64,000 nt of DNA, taken from NCBI GenBank assembly GCA_930990965.1, contig CAKNRQ010000004.1:1-64000 (forward strand), in the 5' to 3' direction. Within the stretch, counting starts at the first letter, position 1; each line of letters starts with the position of its first letter. The notes beneath the pieces are model-generated. The model was not told the DNA's origin and did not search any database. It was given only the letters and a program-made list of their open reading frames with translations. Shown here in pieces: positions 16,411-24,828 of this stretch. The translations under genes and the position numbers were made by a program. This DNA comes from an uncultured Clostridia bacterium. Its GTDB lineage: Bacteria; Bacillota; Clostridia; Oscillospirales; Oscillospiraceae.

Positions 16411-17553
16411 ATGCTATACGAGATCCATATGCTTAAAAACTATCCACCTGTCAACCTGAACCGTGACGAATCCGGAGCGCCCAAATCCTGCAATTTTGCC
16501 GGAACCATGCGCGGCCGGGTCTCCAGCCAGTGCCTGAAGCGCAGCTGGCGCAGGTCCGAAATTCTGTTCTCTGCTGTAGGTGACAGTAACCTGGGCATCC
16601 GCACACGCCAGTTGCCCGAGTTGGTGACAAGAAAGCTCGCTGAAATGGGCGTGAGCGAGGAGTACATAGACATTCTCCTGCCCAAGCTCAGCGGCTTCGG
16701 CAACAAGGAGGGAAAAGAAAACAGCAAGGGCAGCTACACGGCCCAGGTGGTGTTCTACGCGCCGGAAGATATAGACGCGGTTGCGGCGGCTGTCAAGGCC
16801 AAGCTGGACGAGTGCTCTTCTGTGAAAGAGGTCAAGGCGCTCAAGGCGAAGGACCTGCAGAACGCCGTGAAGGGAGCGGAAAACCGACGGATCACGCTAG
16901 ACATGGCGCTCTTTGGGCGCATGGTCACATCCGATGCGTTCCGCGACGTTGAGGCGTCTATGCAAGTTGCGCACGCCATATCCACAAACAAGCTGAACAT
17001 GGAGTCTGACTACTTCACGGCCATGGACGATTTGCTCTCGGGCGAGACCATGGATGAGTCCGGTTCGGGCATGATAGGCGATACAGAGTACAACTCCTCG
17101 TGTTACTACATATACGCATCCTTGGACACGGACATATTGCGCAAAAACCTGGAAGACACCGACGACAGCGGCGAGTTGATAAAAAAGGCGATACCCGCGC
17201 TGATACGCACTATGGCGCTGACCAACCCCTCGGGCAAGCAGAACAGTTTCGCGGGCAACGTACTGCCCAGCGCGATATTGATTGAGTGCAAGAGCGAGAA
17301 AGTCCCGGTCAGCCTGGTGAACGCCTTCGCCAAGCCTGTGAAGCCGGAGCCGGAGAATGGCTATGACCTCGTGCGCGGCAGCATACAGCGTCTATGCGCG
17401 GAAGATGACAGTATACAGCGCAGCTTCGGACTGAAAGTGGAGCGGCGCCTCTGGTTCTGCCAGGACAGCTACGATGTTCGGCCAGAGTGTGAAGCGGAAG
17501 TGTGCGCCACCCTGCCCGAACTCATTGACGCCGTGGCGGCAACTGTGGAGTGA
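16411..17553 (+). CDS. casC: Type I-E Cascade backbone subunit Cas7e
   Basis: This 380-residue protein forms the crRNA-binding backbone. The N-terminal block IHMLKNYPPVNLNRDESG followed by GRVSSQCLKRSWR is diagnostic for Cas7e (Cse4/CasC). It starts two bases after cse2 with a GGGG-type Shine-Dalgarno, and its TGA stop overlaps the cas5e start. Confidence 0.95.
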   Translation: MLYEIHMLKNYPPVNLNRDESGAPKSCNFAGTMRGRVSSQCLKRSWRRSEILFSAVGDSNLGIRTRQLPELVTRKLAEMGVSEEYIDILLPKLSGFGNKEGKENSKGSYTAQVVFYAPEDIDAVAAAVKAKLDECSSVKEVKALKAKDLQNAVKGAENRRITLDMALFGRMVTSDAFRDVEASMQVAHAISTNKLNMESDYFTAMDDLLSGETMDESGSGMIGDTEYNSSCYYIYASLDTDILRKNLEDTDDSGELIKKAIPALIRTMALTNPSGKQNSFAGNVLPSAILIECKSEKVPVSLVNAFAKPVKPEPENGYDLVRGSIQRLCAEDDSIQRSFGLKVERRLWFCQDSYDVRPECEAEVCATLPELIDAVAATVE

Positions 17554-18239
17554 TGGCGATGGCTGAGAAGACCCCACTCATCGCGTTGAGGCTCGAAGGC
17601 GCCCTGCAATCCTGGGGAGATCACTCGAAATGGGATGAGCGCGACAGCGGAAGCTTTCCGTCCAAGTCAGGAGTGGTGGGATTGATAGCCTGCGCAATGG
17701 GCCTGGAGCGCGGCAGCGAAGAGCTCTTGGCGCTTGCAGACGCCATTCATCTGGCTGTCCGCGCCGACCGCCCGGGTATGCGGGCGATGGATTTCCAGAC
17801 AGTTAAAGGCAACCCGCTGCGCACTGCGGAGGGACAGCGCAAACTGGACGCATCGACCGTTGTTTCAAACCGCTGGTATTTGGAGGACGCCTCGTTCCTT
17901 GTGCTGATAGATACTGATGAATTTTGGCGCGGGCGCATAGTGGATGCTCTCAAACAGCCAAAGTGGCCGGTGTATCTCGGACGCAAGAGCTGCGTGCCGT
18001 CGCGGCCCGTATTCGAGTGCGTGACGGAAGAGTATTCCGGCCTGACCGAAGCATTGGAGCGGTTCCCGCTTTGCGAGCGCTGTGCGGACGGAGAATACGT
18101 GAATTATGAGAGCGAAGTCCCCGTGCACGGTGCGTCCAACTACACGAGAACGGATGCTCTGACCGGTGCGGGGAGGGACTTTTCCAAACGTGTGGTCTAT
18201 ACCGGCGCTTTGAGAAAGGAGGCAGTGACGTGTACCTGA
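17553..18239 (+). CDS. casD: Type I-E Cascade subunit Cas5e
   Basis: This roughly 228-residue protein caps the 5' handle of the crRNA. It shows the Cas5 opening LIALRLEGALQSWGD, then SGSFPSKSGVVGLIACAMG, both characteristic of Cas5e. The start is taken as the ATG overlapping the cas7e stop (TGATG, 17551-17555); ATG 17559 has slightly better Shine-Dalgarno spacing from GGAG and is possible. It overlaps cas6e by 10 bases. Confidence 0.93.
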   Translation: MAMAEKTPLIALRLEGALQSWGDHSKWDERDSGSFPSKSGVVGLIACAMGLERGSEELLALADAIHLAVRADRPGMRAMDFQTVKGNPLRTAEGQRKLDASTVVSNRWYLEDASFLVLIDTDEFWRGRIVDALKQPKWPVYLGRKSCVPSRPVFECVTEEYSGLTEALERFPLCERCADGEYVNYESEVPVHGASNYTRTDALTGAGRDFSKRVVYTGALRKEAVTCT

Positions 18240-18844
18240 CGAAAATTAGAATGCCGCTCTCAAACCGTGCAGTGCAGCGGGCTCTCGGCGACTGCCAGCA
18301 GATGCACCGGCTGGTAACTGGGTTCTTTGGGACCTCACGAAAAGACTTAAACATCCTTTACAGACTGCGATACGAACGCGGGACGTGCTCGATATATATT
18401 TATTCCTCAGAAGCTGTAGACCGAGGCAGGGTGTCGCCCGGAATGGAGGTCGCGGGAGAGCGGGAAATGAGCGACTGGCTGAGCTCCATACGTGAAGGGC
18501 AGACATGGAATTTCGACCTTATGGCCTGGCCCAGCAAGAAGGTGGCCAGAGAGGGCGCGAATAATAGCCGGAGGCGCATGCTGCGGTCAACAGACGAACG
18601 CCTGCTCTGGCTGCAAAGAAAAGCCCAGCAAAACGGTTTCGACTTGTTGGGCGTGCGCGAACTTGAGTCGGCGCAGCAGACAGGATGGCATGACGCCGGG
18701 GTCGGCGGGCAGTTCCATGTGCATGGCTACCACTATCAGGGAACGCTGCGCGTGACCGATGCAGAGAGAATACAAGCGGCAGTCTGTACCGGCATAGGCC
18801 CTGGCAAAGCCTACGGCCTCGGAATGCTCCTTCTGACTCGCTGA
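18230..18844 (+). CDS. casE: Type I-E crRNA endoribonuclease Cas6e
   Basis: This 204-residue RNase cuts the CRISPR transcript within each repeat and stays bound to the 3' hairpin. His26 in QQMHRLVTGFFG is placed as the catalytic His of Cas6e, and the C-terminal glycine-rich loop is GIGPGKAYGLGMLLLTR. The GTG start at 18230 follows AAAGGAGG. The stop lies only 86 bases before the first CRISPR repeat; cas1 and cas2 come after the array. Confidence 0.93.
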   Translation: MYLTKIRMPLSNRAVQRALGDCQQMHRLVTGFFGTSRKDLNILYRLRYERGTCSIYIYSSEAVDRGRVSPGMEVAGEREMSDWLSSIREGQTWNFDLMAWPSKKVAREGANNSRRRMLRSTDERLLWLQRKAQQNGFDLLGVRELESAQQTGWHDAGVGGQFHVHGYHYQGTLRVTDAERIQAAVCTGIGPGKAYGLGMLLLTR

Positions 18845-18930
18845 CACTGCCAGAACAAATACTGAACATATAAGCAGCAAAACAACCAACTTCCAGCGCC
18901 CGAACGTTGAAATCTCAACTTTGACTTAGT
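18845..18930 (+). promoter_or_regulatory. CRISPR leader
   Basis: The 86 bp between cas6e and the first repeat is AT-richer than its surroundings and adjoins the best-conserved end of the array in the direction that gives an 8-nt ATGAACCG 5' handle. No convincing consensus promoter is visible, so the array may be read through from the cas operon or use an atypical promoter. Confidence 0.6.
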
Positions 18931-19875
18931 GTAACCCCCACGCAAGTGGGGATGAACCTATCACGCACACTGCGCGGGCGACAGTGTATCCGTAACCCCC
19001 ACGCAAGTGGGGATGAACCGGCATCGCAGCGCAATGCGAGGCTGCGCGGCAGTGTAACCCCCACGCAAGTGGGGATGAACCGGAGGACGAAATGATGAAT
19101 TATTCTAACGTCGGGTAACCCCCACGCAAGTGGGGATGAACCGTACCGGAGCTGGTCCGGGCCGGTTCCCGGCCCGTAACCCCCACGCAAGTGGGGATGA
19201 ACCGGCTTTTTTTGATGCAAAGGAGAGTGATTAAGCGTAACCCCCACGCAAGTGGGGATGAACCGGGGAGCCGCCGCGCGCCCGAGAATCCCTACGGGTA
19301 ACCCCCACGCAAGTGGGGATGAACCGGGTTATCTCGACAAGGCGCTGGCCGGTGAGAGGTAACCCCCACGCAAGTGGGGATGAACCGTCGTAGTTGAGCA
19401 TCGCTTCCTCGTCGTTGAGGTAACCCCCACATGAGTGGGGATGAACCGCTCTAATCAGCCGTATGACCATATACTCAACGGTAACCCCCACATGAGTGGG
19501 GATGAACCGTCTACATAGACGAGGTGGAAATATGAAACGGGGTAACCCCCACATGAGTGGGGATGAACCGCGGTTGTCAGCCCGCAGGGGACATACACGT
19601 TCGTAACCCCCACATGAGTGGGGATGAACCGAACATCAAAACATCTTTTGCCGCTGCGCTTGCGTAACCCCCACATGAGTGGGGATGAACCGCTGTCAGG
19701 GGTATTATTGGCCTCTCGGACATGGTAACCCCCACGCAAGTGGGGATGAACCGCCGGATGTGTATACGTATGACATACCGTGGGAGTAACCCCCATGCAA
19801 GTGGGGATGAACCGGTTGCGGAATCCTTCCGTCAGGAGCTTCTGAACGTAACCCCCACGCAAGTGGGGATGCACC
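18931..19875 (+). CRISPR. Type I-E CRISPR array, 16 repeats and 15 spacers
   Basis: Repeats are 28-29 nt, beginning GTAACCCCCACGCAAG and ending TGGGGATGAACC(G), with a CCCCCAC/GTGGGG hairpin and an ATGAACCG handle. Starts are at 18931, 18992, 19054, 19115, 19176, 19237, 19298, 19359, 19420, 19481, 19542, 19603, 19664, 19725, 19786 and 19848, a period of 61 (twice 62). Repeats 9-13 carry ACATGAG in place of ACGCAAG, repeat 15 has CATGCAAG, and the last ends GATGCACC. The first repeat is followed by T rather than G. All spacers differ. Repeat direction puts the leader on the left. Confidence 0.97.
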
Positions 19876-19908
19876 TTAGTTTAGGAGTTCGCAGTGGTTT
19901 TCAAAAAT

Positions 19909-20064
19909 CTTATCCCCACATGTTTATGGGGTTGGGCCGGGGTGTGCAAATTATCTGAACCGCAGAGCTGAAACGCGCCCCCCACTCTCGTGCGGATGGA
20001 CCGCAGTTTATGGCCGGAGGCGGCGTGGCCCTTATCTGAGTCCCACAGGTGTGGGGAAGCGCGC
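19909..20064 (+). repeat. Decayed CRISPR repeats beyond the array end
   Basis: Three degenerate repeats continue the array. The one at 19909 keeps TATCCCCACATG and begins exactly 61 nt after the last good repeat. The one at 19975-20003 matches the consensus at 21 of 29 positions. The one at 20036 lies exactly 61 nt further and matches at 17 of 29 positions. They look like the oldest end of the array, mutated out of use. Confidence 0.75.
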
Positions 20065-20111
20065 GGATTATTAATCAGATGTACTGGAAGCCATAAGAGA
20101 GGAGGCGCATT

Positions 20112-21047
20112 GTGCAGAACTTGCATGAATTGCCCAGGCTCGAGGACAGTATCAGCTACATATATCTCGAGCACGCGGTGATCGAGCGCAGCGATTCAGC
20201 TATAATTGCAATTCAGGAGACGGGGAAAACGCCAATACCTATCGCCACAGTCACCTGCCTGCTGCTGGGTCCGGGGACAAAAATAACCCACGCCGCAATA
20301 CGTGCGCTGTGCGACAATGGCTGCATGGCAATTTGGTGCGGCGAAAACGCCACGCGGTTTTACGCCTCGGGTATAGGAGAGACGCGCAGCGCCAAGAACC
20401 TGTTGCGCCAGGCCCGCATGTGTATGGATGAGAATAGCCACCTGAACGTTGCGAGACGAATGTACAGTATAAGGTTCCCGCATACGAACACGGAAGGTAT
20501 GATGCTGCAGCAGCTCCGCGGCATGGAGGGTATACGTGTCCGCAAGGCGTATGAAATGGCGAGCCGTGTTACGGGTATCAAATGGCATAAACGCACGTAC
20601 AAGACAGAGAAATGGGACGAGGCAGACAAGATAAACAGGGCGCTGTCAGAGGCAAACGCCATGCTGTATGGGCTATGTCATGCAGCAATAGTTTCGCTGG
20701 GTTACTCTCCGGGACTGGGCTTTGTCCACACCGGTAAGCAGCTTTCTTTCGTATATGACATAGCGGATCTCTACAAAGTGGAGACCACCATCCCAGCCGC
20801 CTTTGCCGCCGTGAAGTCAGCGCCTAAGCCGACAGATGACCTGTCCAAAGCGGTCCGCATTAATTGCAGGAACTACTTTGCGAACACAAAGCTGCTGTCT
20901 CGTATCCCCAGGGACATAGCCTGGCTGCTACAGGACGCTGAAGTGGAGCACAGGGACAATGCCGTATCCACCGGCGCCCTGTGGGATGCGGACGAAGGCA
21001 CCGTCGAGGGTGGAGTGAACTATGGTTTCGAGGTGCAGGACAGATGA
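20112..21047 (+). CDS. cas1: CRISPR integrase Cas1 (type I-E)
   Basis: This 311-residue protein inserts new spacers with Cas2. It has the Cas1e opening LPRLEDSISYIYLEHAVIE, the catalytic Glu in LRGMEGIRVRKAY, and the metal-binding His and Asp in GLGFVHTGKQLSFVYDIADL. The start is GTG at 20112 after GAGGAGG. It follows the decayed repeats and overlaps cas2 by four bases (ATGA). Confidence 0.95.
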   Translation: MQNLHELPRLEDSISYIYLEHAVIERSDSAIIAIQETGKTPIPIATVTCLLLGPGTKITHAAIRALCDNGCMAIWCGENATRFYASGIGETRSAKNLLRQARMCMDENSHLNVARRMYSIRFPHTNTEGMMLQQLRGMEGIRVRKAYEMASRVTGIKWHKRTYKTEKWDEADKINRALSEANAMLYGLCHAAIVSLGYSPGLGFVHTGKQLSFVYDIADLYKVETTIPAAFAAVKSAPKPTDDLSKAVRINCRNYFANTKLLSRIPRDIAWLLQDAEVEHRDNAVSTGALWDADEGTVEGGVNYGFEVQDR

Positions 21048-21325
21048 CAGTTATCGTTATGGACAACGCCCCGGAGAACATACGCGGTGAATTGACACGC
21101 TGGTTCCTGGAGCTGAAGCCGGGAGTGTTTGTGGGAAAGGTAAACGTGCGAATACGTGAGCTGCTGTGGGAGCGTATTTGCGTAGACGGTCCGGCTGACG
21201 GAGCTGTCATGGCATACTCGGCGCCAAACGAGCAGGGATTTGAGCTATGCCTGACCGGAATACCGAAAAGGAAGGTGGTGGATTTCGAGGGAATACAGCT
21301 CATTGCGGTGAGCGACAGCAAGTGA
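21044..21325 (+). CDS. cas2: CRISPR adaptation protein Cas2 (type I-E)
   Basis: This 93-residue protein begins MTVIVMDNAPENIRGELTRW, diagnostic for Cas2e (CasD-type Cas2 of E. coli subtype), with the ferredoxin-like fold expected of the Cas1-Cas2 scaffold. The start overlaps the cas1 stop as ATGA. A longer in-frame opening from 20981 is entirely within cas1 and is not used. A terminator follows 220 bases downstream after a stretch with no gene. Confidence 0.94.
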   Translation: MTVIVMDNAPENIRGELTRWFLELKPGVFVGKVNVRIRELLWERICVDGPADGAVMAYSAPNEQGFELCLTGIPKRKVVDFEGIQLIAVSDSK

Positions 21326-21545
21326 AGAGCGGTAAACGCTTGCTGCGTGCTGTGCTTTCGCACATTTTGCCTGATGGTGTTCATAAATCTCCAATCGCTG
21401 GTGGAACTTTCAATTGAACGGTTATGCCGTACGTAACTATACGGATTACAGTCAGTGACATACCGAGGCTATTTTCGTCGGTGAGCTGAGTAGCCCCAAA
21501 AGCGAGAGACAGATATGCTCGGTTCTGGCTGGGCGAAAAATAAGT

Positions 21546-21580
21546 GGCGAGAACGCTGTAGCGTTCTCGCCTTTGTTTTT
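21546..21580. terminator. Terminator after the CRISPR-Cas locus
   Basis: GGCGAGAACGC-TGTA-GCGTTCTCGCC is followed by TTTGTTTTT on the plus strand and by a weaker T-rich tract on the minus strand, so it can serve both the cas1-cas2 transcript and the convergent aldolase operon. Confidence 0.82.
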
Positions 21581-21588
21581 GCGTGTGC

Positions 21589-22230
21589 TTATTTGGATGC
21601 AATGCTCTCAATTATCTGACGCGCTTCAATGCAGAGCGATGTTATTTTGCCAAAATCGTGATTACAGATATCCTGCTTTGAGCAGATCCAACTGCCACCA
21701 ACTGCAAAGACATAGGGGGATGCAATAATCTCGGCCAAATTGTTGCGATTGATCCCGCCGGTCGGAACGAACTGGATTCCGGAAAACGGACCGGCCAGTG
21801 CCTTTATAGCAGCGAGGCCGCCGTAAATGTTGGCGGGGAAGAACTTGACGAGGCGAAGCCCGTGCTTTTGGGCTGCCATGATCTCGGTAGGCGTGACGCA
21901 GCCGGGGATAACCAATATATTTTCCGCACAGCACCAGCTGACGATCTCCTCGTCGTAGCCAGGCGAAACAATGAACCTGGCTCCATTGGAAACAGCCTGC
22001 TTAGCTTGCTCCAATGTAGTCACCGTTCCGGCGCCGACGGTCATTTCGGGGCACTCCGAGGCGACACGGCGTATGGACTCGGCCGCCGCTGCCGACCGGA
22101 AAGTTATCTCCATAACGCTCACGCCGCCGTAGAGCAGCGCGTTTGCGGCGGGTATAGCGTCGTTGGCGTTTTCCATGACTACAACCGGTATGATACCGGA
22201 ATTTCGTATGTTCTCTAGGATACTGTTCAT
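21589..22230 (-). CDS. KDPG/KDPGal-type aldolase (Eda family), copy 1
   Basis: This 213-residue class I aldolase would split a 2-keto-3-deoxy-6-phosphosugar acid into pyruvate and glyceraldehyde 3-phosphate. It shows IIPVVVMENANDA at the start, MEITFRS, VGAGTV, and the Schiff-base Lys in RLVKFFPA followed by FVPTGGIN. It is the last gene of a minus-strand sugar-acid operon that also holds a second Eda paralogue at 25864-26529; the two differ substantially and may serve different epimers. Confidence 0.92.
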   Translation of the reverse strand: MNSILENIRNSGIIPVVVMENANDAIPAANALLYGGVSVMEITFRSAAAAESIRRVASECPEMTVGAGTVTTLEQAKQAVSNGARFIVSPGYDEEIVSWCCAENILVIPGCVTPTEIMAAQKHGLRLVKFFPANIYGGLAAIKALAGPFSGIQFVPTGGINRNNLAEIIASPYVFAVGGSWICSKQDICNHDFGKITSLCIEARQIIESIASK

Positions 22231-22254
22231 AGGTTAAACCTCCGTAGCCATCGC

Positions 22255-23055
22255 TTATTTGGCGGCAAAAACGGGGTCGTTTTTGGCCAGGTCATATCTG
22301 CGGCTCTCGTGAGAGTGTGCGCCCATGATCCACATGTAAACGTTACGGGTGGCAGGAGATGCGACGGTGGGATGGTAGCCCACAGGGGCTTCAACCATAG
22401 TCCCGGAGTGGACAGTGTGAGTTACGATATCCTCAACTTCGCCGGATTTCAAGTAGCTTATGTGGAAGCCAAACTTGGGCAGCGGCATGTCGAAATAGCA
22501 GTAGACTTCCTCCAGATCTGCCTCGTGCTGATGCGGAGGCCAGCTTGTCCACGCGCCCTCCATACTCCATGTGAGTCCGCAAATGAGCCGGGAGGCCTCG
22601 TCTTTGTCGGACAGGGTCATCATGATTTCCCTCTGGCTGACCCCGCTGCCGTGGATTTGGTGAATATATCCGATGGGCTGCCCGATATCAAACGCGCGGA
22701 AAAACGACTTGCCGTAGCCCTCATATTTCGCACCGCCGATGTAAAAGATGCAGTCCTCCCGGGCCGTAATGTTCACCGACTCCGATCCGGCGATGTAGAA
22801 CGAGTCGAGCCTGTTCATCTGTCCGGTCACGGCCTTGTTCCCTGACAGGGAGGCGGCACCGGAAATCAGCACCGCATTCATCTCCAACTCTCCAGCGGAC
22901 AGGGAGTAGCTTTCACCTTCAGGCAGGTTCAGCCTGAACACATAAGTGTCGCGGCATTCACTCTTGCCGGGACTTATGACTGCGTGAAAACCCGGCTCCT
23001 CACTGGACTGGACAGCCCAGGCCGTCATCCTCTCCTTAGCAGTATTCCTATTCAT
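22255..23055 (-). CDS. KduI/IolB family sugar isomerase
   Basis: This 266-residue protein belongs to the KduI/IolB cupin family. The metal-binding core is WTSWPPHQHEADLEEVYCYF, with a further His in PVGYHPTVASPA. IolB (5-deoxy-glucuronate isomerase) fits best in length and motif; KduI acts on 4-deoxy-5-keto-uronate. No other inositol genes are near, while uronate- and aldonate-type enzymes are, so an uronate-derived substrate is more likely. The ATG at 23055 follows a GAGGGAAAC-type site. Confidence 0.82.
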   Translation of the reverse strand: MNRNTAKERMTAWAVQSSEEPGFHAVISPGKSECRDTYVFRLNLPEGESYSLSAGELEMNAVLISGAASLSGNKAVTGQMNRLDSFYIAGSESVNITAREDCIFYIGGAKYEGYGKSFFRAFDIGQPIGYIHQIHGSGVSQREIMMTLSDKDEASRLICGLTWSMEGAWTSWPPHQHEADLEEVYCYFDMPLPKFGFHISYLKSGEVEDIVTHTVHSGTMVEAPVGYHPTVASPATRNVYMWIMGAHSHESRRYDLAKNDPVFAAK

Positions 23056-23075
23056 GTGTTTCCCTCTTTTGCAAA

Positions 23076-23840
23076 TCAGTTTACAAGGTAGCCGCCGTCG
23101 CAGGGGATGACGGCCCCGTTTATATAGTCCGAAGCGTGGCTGGACAGGAAAATGATGAGCCCCTTTATGTCGTCTGGAGTTCCCCAGCGCCTGGCGGGAA
23201 TGCGTGCCGTGATTTCACGGTTGCGGGGATTGTTGGGATCGGTAAGAGCTGTGTTCATGTCCGTGGCCATGTAGCCAGGAGCTATGCAGTTTACGTTTAT
23301 GCCCTTGCTCGCCACTTCATTGCACAGAGCCTTGCTGAACTGTGCGACCCCGCCCTTGGAAGCGGCGTATGCGGGAACGGTGAAACCTCCGAAAAAGGCC
23401 AGCATAGACGAGAAGTTGATGATTTTGCCGTACGGCTGTTCTTTCTTTTCAAACTCCAATATGGCCAGCTGGCTGAGGGCAAATGGGGCCGTGAGGTTGA
23501 TATCAATAACGGCCTCCCAGTCCTCTATCGGGAACTCCTCGCACGGATACCTGCGCTGTATTCCGGCAGCGTTCACGAGTATGTCAAGGCCGCCGAGCAG
23601 GGATACAGCTTTGTGAAAGCCCTCAGTGCGTTCGTTGGCATCGCCTACATTGACTTTGAGACCGTGGCAGTCATAGCCCATTTCCCGGAATGAGCCTGCC
23701 ACTTTGTAAACGCCGTCGTTGGTGCCAAATATGACAACCGAGGCGCCGGCTTCTAAGAGCGCCTGCGCTGCACCGTGGCCCAAGCCGCGTGTGCCTCCGG
23801 TCACTATCGCCCTCTGTCCACTGATATTGAAAAGGTCCAT
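23076..23840 (-). CDS. Short-chain dehydrogenase (KduD/gluconate 5-dehydrogenase type)
   Basis: This 254-residue NAD(P)-dependent oxidoreductase has TGGTRGLGHG (cofactor loop), NAAGIQ, the catalytic YAASKGG and IAPGYMATDMN. The KduD-like subgroup interconverts keto-deoxy-sugar acids. The ATG at 23840 follows GGAGG; an earlier in-frame opening extends into the leader. It sits between the isomerase and the hydroxyacid dehydrogenase. Confidence 0.88.
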   Translation of the reverse strand: MDLFNISGQRAIVTGGTRGLGHGAAQALLEAGASVVIFGTNDGVYKVAGSFREMGYDCHGLKVNVGDANERTEGFHKAVSLLGGLDILVNAAGIQRRYPCEEFPIEDWEAVIDINLTAPFALSQLAILEFEKKEQPYGKIINFSSMLAFFGGFTVPAYAASKGGVAQFSKALCNEVASKGINVNCIAPGYMATDMNTALTDPNNPRNREITARIPARRWGTPDDIKGLIIFLSSHASDYINGAVIPCDGGYLVN

Positions 23841-23880
23841 ACTTCGCCTCCATAAAACTGTATGTAAATGCAAAACTGTG

Positions 23881-24828
23881 TCAAACCACGCGGTTTATGA
23901 GTTCACCGCCGGTGAAAATCGCCGCGGCATTCTCTGCGCACATTATGCTCACCGCGTTGATGGCCTCTTCGGAGTACATGCCGAGGTGCGGCGTGACAAT
24001 GACGTTGGGCAGGGATAGCAGCGGGTTGCCGGCGTCTGGCGGCTCCTGTGCCAACACGTCAAGCGCGCATGCGCGGACTTTGCCAGAACTACAGGCCTGA
24101 TAGAGCGCATCCTCGTTTACAATGCCGCCGCGGGCGGTGTTTACAATGACGACGCCGTCTTTCATTTTGGCGAATTGCTGTGCGCCGATCATGTCCCTGG
24201 TTTCGTCGTTCAGTGGGAGGTGGACGGAGATGATGTCGCTTTGGGTGTAGAGCTCGTCGAGACTGACAAACTGGGCATAACCTTTGAACTCATCGTCCAA
24301 CTCTCTTGGACGGTGGTTGTAGATGAGAACGTTCATATCGAAGCCCTTGGCCCGGCGAATAACATTTTTGGCGATGGCGCCATAGCCCATGACGCCCAGC
24401 GTCTTCTTATACACGTCCACACCAATCTGTGTTTTCCAACTGCCGGAGCGGACGTTTTCGCAGCAGCCGACGATGTTGCGGCTGGCCGCCAGTATGAGGC
24501 CGAAGGCCAGGTCTGCCACTGCGTTAGAGTTTGTGCCGGGCGTATTACACACCGCTATACCGAGCTCATGGCATTTCTCCACAGGTATGTTGTCCAGACC
24601 GACGCCGTGCTTGCAGATGATTTTGAGCTTGCTGCACTTTTCGAGCACGGACTCAGGAAACGGGTGGGCGCCTATGATGAGCGCGTCGAACTCGGGGATG
24701 GAACGCTCGAACTCCTCCTGGTTGAAATCGCTGCCCTTCATGCAGATTTCGAAGCCGGCTTTTTCAAGTATGTTTCGGGGTGTATCGTTTATCTTGCCGA
24801 ACGAGCGGGATGTAATCATTATTTTCAT
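23881..24828 (-). CDS. D-2-hydroxyacid dehydrogenase (phosphoglycerate dehydrogenase-like), copy 1
   Basis: This 315-residue enzyme has the typical two-domain fold: KHGVGLDNIPVEKC, NAVADLAFGLILAASRN, the NAD-binding LGVMGYGAIAKNVI, VNTARGGIVNEDAL with the catalytic Arg, and LDVLAQEPP with the Glu. It is one of three paralogues in the sugar-acid region. The start overlaps the end of the DgoK-like gene by 65 bases, and its Shine-Dalgarno is weak. Confidence 0.9.
   Translation of the reverse strand: MKIMITSRSFGKINDTPRNILEKAGFEICMKGSDFNQEEFERSIPEFDALIIGAHPFPESVLEKCSKLKIICKHGVGLDNIPVEKCHELGIAVCNTPGTNSNAVADLAFGLILAASRNIVGCCENVRSGSWKTQIGVDVYKKTLGVMGYGAIAKNVIRRAKGFDMNVLIYNHRPRELDDEFKGYAQFVSLDELYTQSDIISVHLPLNDETRDMIGAQQFAKMKDGVVIVNTARGGIVNEDALYQACSSGKVRACALDVLAQEPPDAGNPLLSLPNVIVTPHLGMYSEEAINAVSIMCAENAAAIFTGGELINRVV

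Noticed and set aside
18915..19874. Minus-strand open frames through the CRISPR array with repeated HPHLRGGY
   Set aside because: The repeated peptide is just the translation of the CRISPR repeat; not a real protein.
22255..23055. Myo-inositol degradation locus based on the IolB-like gene
   Set aside because: No IolC, IolD, IolE or IolG homologue is nearby, while the neighbours are sugar-acid enzymes.
24764..24828. Frameshift in the DgoK-like gene
   Set aside because: Both overlapping genes keep intact, family-length frames with their motifs; a simple stop-codon extension explains the overlap.
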